From Strongyloides papillosus (lineage: Eukaryota; Nematoda; Chromadorea; Rhabditida; Strongyloididae): a stretch of 64,000 nt of DNA. Positions 57,478-64,000 of this stretch are shown here, one piece after another (within the stretch, counting starts at the first letter, position 1; each line of letters begins with the position of its first letter). A program made the position numbers and the translations under genes. The stretch lies in NCBI GenBank assembly GCA_005656395.1, contig SRSI01000073.1, positions 1 to 64,000 of the forward strand, read 5' to 3'. Under the pieces are notes generated by a model. The model searched no databases. It saw only the letters and a program-made list of their open reading frames with translations, and was not told the origin of the DNA.

Positions 57478-59241
57478 TTATGTTATGACTTTATTTTTAG
57501 CAATATAAGATTTTATAATAAGTTTTGTTAAAGCGGTGCATGTATCTGTCGTAACGTTCATAAAACGTTTTGGACCTTTTAATGTGAATTTATGGTCAAG
57601 AATTCCAGCTAAAGTTCTCTTTAAATCATATTTTTTCCATAAACGACCTGGGTTGCTTTTTAGATTAAATTCAACAAACATTTTATTTACTCTACGTGCA
57701 TAAATGCGCGATCTTCTTAATTCTTTATAAGTTTTGTATCTACTTGGATCTAATAATGGTACATTGAATTGGAATTCTAAATCAATACCATGGTACTTGC
57801 TCATCCACAATGGAAACATTCTTATATATGATTGTTTTGTAAAATGATAGAAGTATATATTTTTTTTTGTTACAGTAGCATAACTATCTGCAAATTGTAT
57901 AATACCACAGTCGAAAAGTACGTCGGAAATAAATCTTGCAACTGTATCTCTTGGTTTAGGAAGTTGAAGTTTTAAGTATTCATTAATTATTGGTTTAAGA
58001 TCTTCTGGTTTAGTAAGGAACGGTGAAAGATAAAAACCAATAATTTCAATAATACTACTCTGATTCATATTACACGAATTAATTTCTGATTCGAGAGGGA
58101 CATTAGGAATTAGATAACATTTGTAACGTTCATTGCCAAATAATGAGGGCATAAAATATGTACCTTCGCTAGATGTCTTACCTATCAAAAGATCTGCATC
58201 AGTTTTCATTTGTCTGAAAAATACTTTTTGTTGAATACTTCCTTTGAAGAAATTGTCATCTTTATCAACAGGTGCAAAAGAATAGAAAACGAGATTTTGA
58301 TTTGGTTGACGGACACTTAAAGAAAGCTTAACAAGACTATTGACATCTGCCTCTTGTAAGCATTTTAGAATAGCACTATCTTTGCCTTTGCATTTTAATA
58401 AATTTGCAACAGTTCTTGTGTTATTTTCAGCGAATGAATTACCAATACTTGCCCAAACATTGCTTATTGTTCCTGAACTAGCAATTACTTTAGAAAAGTA
58501 TTTATGACTATCAGGAGCATACAAATGAGCTGTAGCAGATGCAGAACCAGAACTCTGTCCCCAAATTGTAATTCTTGTTGGGTCTCCACCAAAACTAGCA
58601 ATATTTTCATAAATCCATTTTAATGCCATTTGTTGATCTAGCAATCCCATATTTCCAGGAATAGTTTTTCCATTACCCATGTAAGCAAATCCTAGAAAGC
58701 CAAGTCTATAGTTTACATTGACAACAATTTGATTAGTTTTAATTGCAATAAATGTTCCATTATGAAGTTGAAGGGATCCTGATCCGAAGTTATAGGCACC
58801 ACCGTGGAAGAAAACAAGAACAGGGACATTTTTTTCTTTTGGTACCCAGATATTTAACTGAAGACAGTCTTCTGAAACTGTATTATCTGGAACTAAAATA
58901 TCATAGCCTAGAAGACCTGTCTTCTGTAACAATTGTGGACATGAATTAGCAAGTTGTGTTGCTTTAAATGGTTTTTTCTTCCAGATGTCTTTGTCCAATT
59001 GAGAAGGTGGTTTGAATCTCCTATCCTTAACTGGTGGTTTTGCATATGGAACTCCAAGAAATACAGTTACTTCGTCATTTTTATTAATCTATAAATATTA
59101 TAAAAAAAATTAATTATTATTTACCTTTTTTAAACCAATTATTTTTCCGTATTTCGTATTTACTTGCACATCTTGTGTACAAGTAGTCAAAGAAATAATT
59201 CCTACTAAAAGAGGATATAAAAGCACTATTAATGCGAACAT
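57478..59241 (-). CDS. Type-B carboxylesterase / cholinesterase-like enzyme, triad intact
   Basis: Exons 59241-59125 and 59088-57478; a 36-nt intron at phase 0. The product is 575 residues, signal peptide 1-20. The fold signatures are VFLGVPYAKPP, SEDCLQLNIWVP, VFFHGGAY (oxyanion hole), VNVNYRLGFLGFAYMG and GNMGLLDQQMALKW. The nucleophile elbow is GQSSG (Ser218), the acid lies in TSSEGTYF and the His in SKYHGIDLEFQF. All three catalytic residues are present. No GPI signal or transmembrane segment is seen, so it is secreted. Substrate choice (acetylcholine or other esters) cannot be read. It shares exon structure and intron position with the dead homologue at 51540-53288, so the two arose by duplication. 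Confidence 0.93.
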
Positions 59242-60425
59242 TTGTTGTGGAGAAAATGCGTAAAAGATATCATTTATATAGTTAAAGATAATATATTTAC
59301 AACTAATTTTTAATGATTGGTGTTTGTGATTAGCAAATATTATTAGCCATTTTTACACTTTTAATGGTCAAATGTACATAAATTTTTCTTTGAATATATT
59401 ATTTTAATCCATAAATTTTCCTCAATAATCTTTAGTGTTGAAAAATTCATAGAATGCGTTTAACATTGGTTCTCAATTTTGATGCATTGCGAATAATTTT
59501 TATATAAAAAATATTTTTTAGCTCGTTACAAAAAAATAAAATGAATTTTTATATTTATTTAATCAGGACCGCTTATGCGTGAGATTTCAAATCTTCAACT
59601 AAATAAAAAAGAGTACTTTTACTAAGTTATATTTTTACTAGAGTATTTTTAACACTAATCTTTATCAACAACTTTTTTGTAACCTACATTATTTAACGAA
59701 AACAATTTGATGTTTAATTGTATTTTTATAAAATTTAGTATGTTAATTTATACTACTAAAACATATTTAGGAGGCACTCTAAATTGTAAGAAAATTTTTG
59801 TAAAACTCTATTTGTTATAAAAATAGAATAACGAAATACTTAGTATAATAATACTAGCTAAAATTTGTTTTTTATAATTAAATGTATAAAAGAATAATTA
59901 AATGCATTTAAACCTGATAAAATATTTACATGTATATTTTTTTTTAAACAAAACCACTCTATCACAGTTGTTTCAGATGTAATGTATCTTTAAGAATTGA
60001 ATTGCTCCAGAACCTTACATAAGTAATCGTCGTTGTAGTAAGTTATAAACTTGTCAAAATGTATGGAAAAACGAAGAGTGCATTCTTGGTAAGAGGAAGG
60101 AAGCAGAAGAATCTAGAATAAAATTCAAAAAGAGAGTTTTGTTCAATAAAGTAATTTAATTTCATTTGAATTTTAAAATCCTTTGCTTGTGTAAATAAAT
60201 TTTCCAATATTCAATACCCGAATCTTGAATAGAATATCTCTCGAGGAATACTATAAAACTTTATTATCATTAATAAAAGAAATGTGATATTATAGTTATA
60301 ATTATTGAATAAATTTTAAAAAAATTTTATTAACAAACTTGTTGCAAAAAAACGAAAAACAAACTTTGTGTTATAGTATACAAAACATATAATGCTACAC
60401 TTATATTTTAACAATTTAAAAATGA
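59242..60425. other. 1.2-kb intergenic region, no gene seen
   Basis: Spacer 5' of the esterase and 3' of the CUT-homeobox gene. A short patch at 60000-60130 is less A+T rich (agaggaaggaagcagaagaa) but has no supported frame. Confidence 0.5.
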
Positions 60426-63187
60426 CTATTCACCATAAAATATTTGTTTGAAAAAATTATTTGTAATAGTTATAAAATTTTTCCTAGCTGTATATTCTAA
60501 TATATATCTTCTTATATGAGCTCTAAAAATTTCACTACCTAAAGAACTGATTGTTGTGCTCTAAAAAAATTGTAAATTTTTAAAAATGTATATGTTACCT
60601 GCAGATTGTTAGTTTTCTGATAAAATAATTCAACTGTATGTATTGATAACATTGCCAATTCACTGATATAATCAATAATATACTTTAGTGGATTCGGGTT
60701 GTAAGTCCAAGCTAAATATAAAATTTCTATTTGGTTTAAATTTACATTATTTAAGTAGGCGGGTGACATGATTTTTCTGTAAAACTCATGAAATATTACG
60801 TTATTTTCCAAACAATTCATATTTTCACTTGAATTAAAATTGTCAATGTCTATGAAATTGTCAAAAGTTAAATTGTTACTATGAGTCTCTGAAGAATTTA
60901 AATTACTGTCTGCCAATGAAGTAGTATATTTATAATTTGAATCAAGATCTTTTTTTAAGCTTATGTTATTTGCATCGTGTGATGTGGAATATGTCTCTAT
61001 GAATGGTTTTTGTTTTTTCAATGAATTTACATTTTTTGATTGAGATTGATTTGAATCTGCGTTAAAAGTTTTGTATTCAATATTATCACTCAGTTTTAAT
61101 TTTTTTGCATTATTTGGATTGTCCTCTATTGATAGTGGCTTCTTTTTTAAACTTATATTTGAAGGAACATTATTAAAATTTACTTTCATAGGGACAAAAA
61201 TAAATTTTGTTACATTTTTACAGTTATTTTTTTCCGAATTTTTTTTAGCCCCAATTGCATTATTAGATTGCAAATTAAACTTATCGCTTACTCGTTTAAC
61301 AATATTATTTTTATTTATAAATGATTTTAGTTCTAAATAGCAATTTTTAAATTCAGTAGACGAAAAATCACAATCTCTAGGAGACATAATATATTTTTCA
61401 AGTGTTTTTGCATCTGACTTTAAATACATTGAAGCAAATTTCACATGGTTAATATTATATTCTTGCATTATTCGCTTTATATCATTAGCTACATCCACAA
61501 AATCTGAAGCTCTTTGTAATATGTTATTGTAAATATTGTTAGTTGGTTTTAAGGCTTGAAAAATAGTGCCTTGTATGTCATCACTAGAATATTTTTTAAT
61601 ATTATAATAAATATTTCGGGAAACATTATTTTCTAAGTCATTTGATGTATAAACATTTTCAGTTTGCGTATTGAAGTCATTTATTACATTATTACTTGTT
61701 ATAGAACAATGAATAATATTTTCTGAAAAACTTTTGTTGTCGTAGTCTTCTAAATTGCATTCACTTGCACTCTTTTGTTCATTTACAACACTAAGAAAAT
61801 CATCTTTGATATCATAAAAACAATCTAAGTATGCTCTTAATCTTATGTAGGGCTCTTGTCCTTTCTTAGATAAATATTTCCATTCACGTCTTGGTGACAA
61901 CAATGAATAAATATTGCTTTGGGAGATTCCTAGTATTTTCTCCGCTAATACACTTCGCCGAATTTTCAATTCTTTGATGTGGTTTTTGGTTTCATTACAA
62001 AGTTCTACAACGTCAATAATTCCCGAGAATTTAAAGGACGTAATTTCCATGTTCTTTATTTCAGATATAGAAAAATTTTTATTTCCAAAGCTATATTCTT
62101 CTTCAAACATGTTTGAATCACTATTATCCTCTAACAATAAATTCTTTTCTTCTTGATTTGAGGCATATAAGTTTAATATTTTTGCTTTATTAATCTCCGC
62201 TAAAATACTTTCAATATTAATATCACTTGGTATGGGTAAATTTATTATACGCTCAAAATTATTCATTGGATAATATATGTTTTTGTAGAAAAAGTTTTTT
62301 GGATGCGGCAAGATAATAATTTGTTTAACAAAGTCTTTTATTTTTTTTGCGTTATGGAAATGTAGTAGTAATATTGCTTTTTTATTTATAACAAAAGCAA
62401 ATAATCTTAATGCTACATATTGCACTTTTTCTTTTAGATCATTCCAACTTTTCGGGTAAGTTACGAAGTTATAATAAGTGCTTAGTGTAGTTTTGGCAAC
62501 GATTGTTGACATAATATTAAGTGTAAAAGAAAATACCTCCGTTAATTCTCTGACTTTTCTTATAATTCTATTTACGTTTAATTCAAGATTTTTAGCACAA
62601 TTTATGTCATAACTAATTAGATCTTCAATTTTTTCCGTCATTTCTACATCTGTAAACTTAATTTTATTTGTTGACATTTGTATATAGTTATCATATGATA
62701 AACTTTCTCCATCATTTTTTTCGTACCCATTTATTTCCGTCTTCGTAAAATTTTCTGTCTCTCCTAAACATCTTACTTTAGTAGTGGTATCATCATAATC
62801 ACTTATTGAAGAATTTGACGATTCACATGCATTAAAGTCGTATTGCTCACAATTTTTTAATTCAATAAAAACTGAAAGTTTCTCTTTTATCTTTAAATCT
62901 AAGTCGTCACCAACATTTCGACTTAATTCTTCCATAACATCATTAAATGCTTCTTCTTTACAGATATCCAAAAATTCATCTAAGATATCATTTGATACGT
63001 CTACTTCGTCACTTCTAAGAAACAAGGTTTCAAAATTACTGTTAAGAGTATCATACATATCATTTCCAGCGTCAAAAAAAGTCTTCCTTATATTATAGTC
63101 TTTACTTTCACGATTAATTTTAACTTTATGTTGATTAGCAAAAGTTTCAATATTATTTAAAATTATAACATTATTATGATCTGTCAT
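60426..63187 (-). CDS. Divergent CUT-homeobox transcription factor
   Basis: Exons 63187-60599 and 60560-60426; a 38-nt intron (CAG then GTAACA; TTTTTTTAG). The product is 907 residues. The N-terminal region is Asn/Asp/Glu-rich without a domain. A CUT domain spans about 389-462 (KIRRSVLAEKILGISQSN, SLLSPRREWKYLSKKGQEPY, IRLRAYL). A second, degenerate CUT-like block spans about 562-622 (ANDIKRIMQEYNINHVKFAS, KFASMYL). A homeodomain-like segment (NQIEILYLAWTYNPNPLKYI..LFYQKTNN) runs from about 815 across the intron into exon 2, but the normal WFxNxR helix is replaced by LFYQKTNN. CUT-homeobox proteins are DNA-binding regulators. The second CUT and homeodomain are too eroded to be sure they bind DNA. 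No ONECUT, CUX or SATB subfamily can be chosen. Confidence 0.8.
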
Positions 63188-64000
63188 TTTTTGCTAAAAA
63201 AATAATTAGATATCTAAAATCAAAAATTATATTTTTTTTAAAAGAAAAATTAACAAAATAGTGTACATCGAAAGTCAATGCTGATAGAAATGTGAAATAT
63301 TTGTTTTTTTTTTACAAAATATGGAATTATAAAATTATTATATGTCAGTATCAATTTTTATCCCACTGACATGAAACGATCGAAAATCTCTGATGTCATA
63401 GTTGCTAATTTTTATTAAAAAAGTACAAAATTAAAAGATCGCATACAAAATACTTATGCATACTTACTTAGACGTCTTAATAATTAAAAAAAATTTCGAA
63501 AATGTTTTAAACTATCCACGGTAAAATAGGGAAGAAAACAATTCTGTGTGTGTATAAATTAATAATGTCTTATAGGAAACATAAATATTAATATACAAGG
63601 CAAATATTAAAGAACATCAGTAAAGAGATTAAGATAATAATTGGGCTTGATAACGCGAATATGATTTACTATAGTTATTCTAGTTACGTATTCAAGTTTT
63701 CCTTTGAGTACGCATGTTACCAAGTTCTGTCTACTAAAGCTGTAGAACAAAAACCATTTAATTTAATATTTTTTATTAATATATTACAATAAACGGTAAC
63801 GAATAAAAAATAATAATAAAAAACTAATTTTAATATCAAAATTTAGTAATAGAAATTCTACATTAAACATGGAAAATATATAAAAAATAAAAAACTTTAA
63901 ATGTCTATAAAAAATAGGATACTATAAAGACAATTAAAAAAAATGATTTTTGTGTTAAATAATATATAGAATTGATTATTAATTTATATTTCCATCGAAA
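63188..64000. other. Right-edge intergenic, no gene seen
   Basis: A+T-rich sequence above the CUT-homeobox start, expected to hold its promoter. No supported feature up to the window edge. Confidence 0.5.

Overview
The window looks like nuclear DNA of a nematode, most likely a Strongyloides-type (Strongyloididae) worm. The base composition is extremely A+T rich. Introns are tiny (mostly 36-55 nt, GT..AG). The gene content is nematode-typical: a major sperm protein domain protein, a cuticlin-like ZP protein, a serpentine receptor, an astacin with EGF and CUB modules, cholinesterase-like proteins and an IRG-7-like mosaic protein. The species cannot be decided from the sequence alone. Almost all genes lie on the minus strand. 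I rebuilt exon joins by reading splice sites and checking frame; none is supported here by transcript data.

Layout. 1-64: 5' end of a gene running off the left edge. 863-1447: secreted Arg/Gly-rich protein. 2370-8876: 2155-residue secreted EGF/vWA/C-type lectin protein resembling C. elegans IRG-7. 10883-11860 (+): seven-TM receptor. 11877-16404: two tandem SLC17-type transporters with a small, previously unframed tail-anchored-type gene (14513-14822) between them. 16812-18110: legumain. 18634-18706: tRNA-Val(AAC). 19069-19733: three-exon secreted basic peptide precursor. 20984-21535 (+): MSP-domain protein with a charged tail. 21906-23040: a nonautonomous DNA transposon with an 8-bp target duplication. 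24287-25384: two tandem genes whose products contain an allatostatin-C/somatostatin-like disulphide loop. 26021-31092: a tandem duplication with one intact secreted-protein gene (28364-28984), one decayed copy (30207-30833) and a 575-bp inverted-repeat element.

The right half continues with a seven-exon ZP-domain gene (31138-32722), a PB1-domain gene with a GC-AG intron and a 2.2-kb first intron (34107-37405), a small possibly PH-like protein (39669-40163), an FCS-type zinc-finger protein (42082-43181, +), a serpin with Lys at P1 (44154-45311) and a CHK/ecdysteroid-kinase-like protein (46725-48057). From 48765 to 59241 there is a run of secreted-protein genes, all on the minus strand: a paralogous pair of small Cys-containing proteins, a cholinesterase-like protein lacking the catalytic Ser and His, another small Cys-rich protein, an astacin with a destroyed zinc site, and a carboxylesterase with an intact triad. 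The window ends with a divergent CUT-homeobox protein (60426-63187).

The genes do not form one pathway. The recurring themes are secreted proteins, gene duplication followed by loss of catalytic residues, and peptide-precursor-like genes. The most promising new observations are the two allatostatin-C-like precursors, the two dead-enzyme secreted proteins, and the transposon with its internal copies of the terminal repeat motif.
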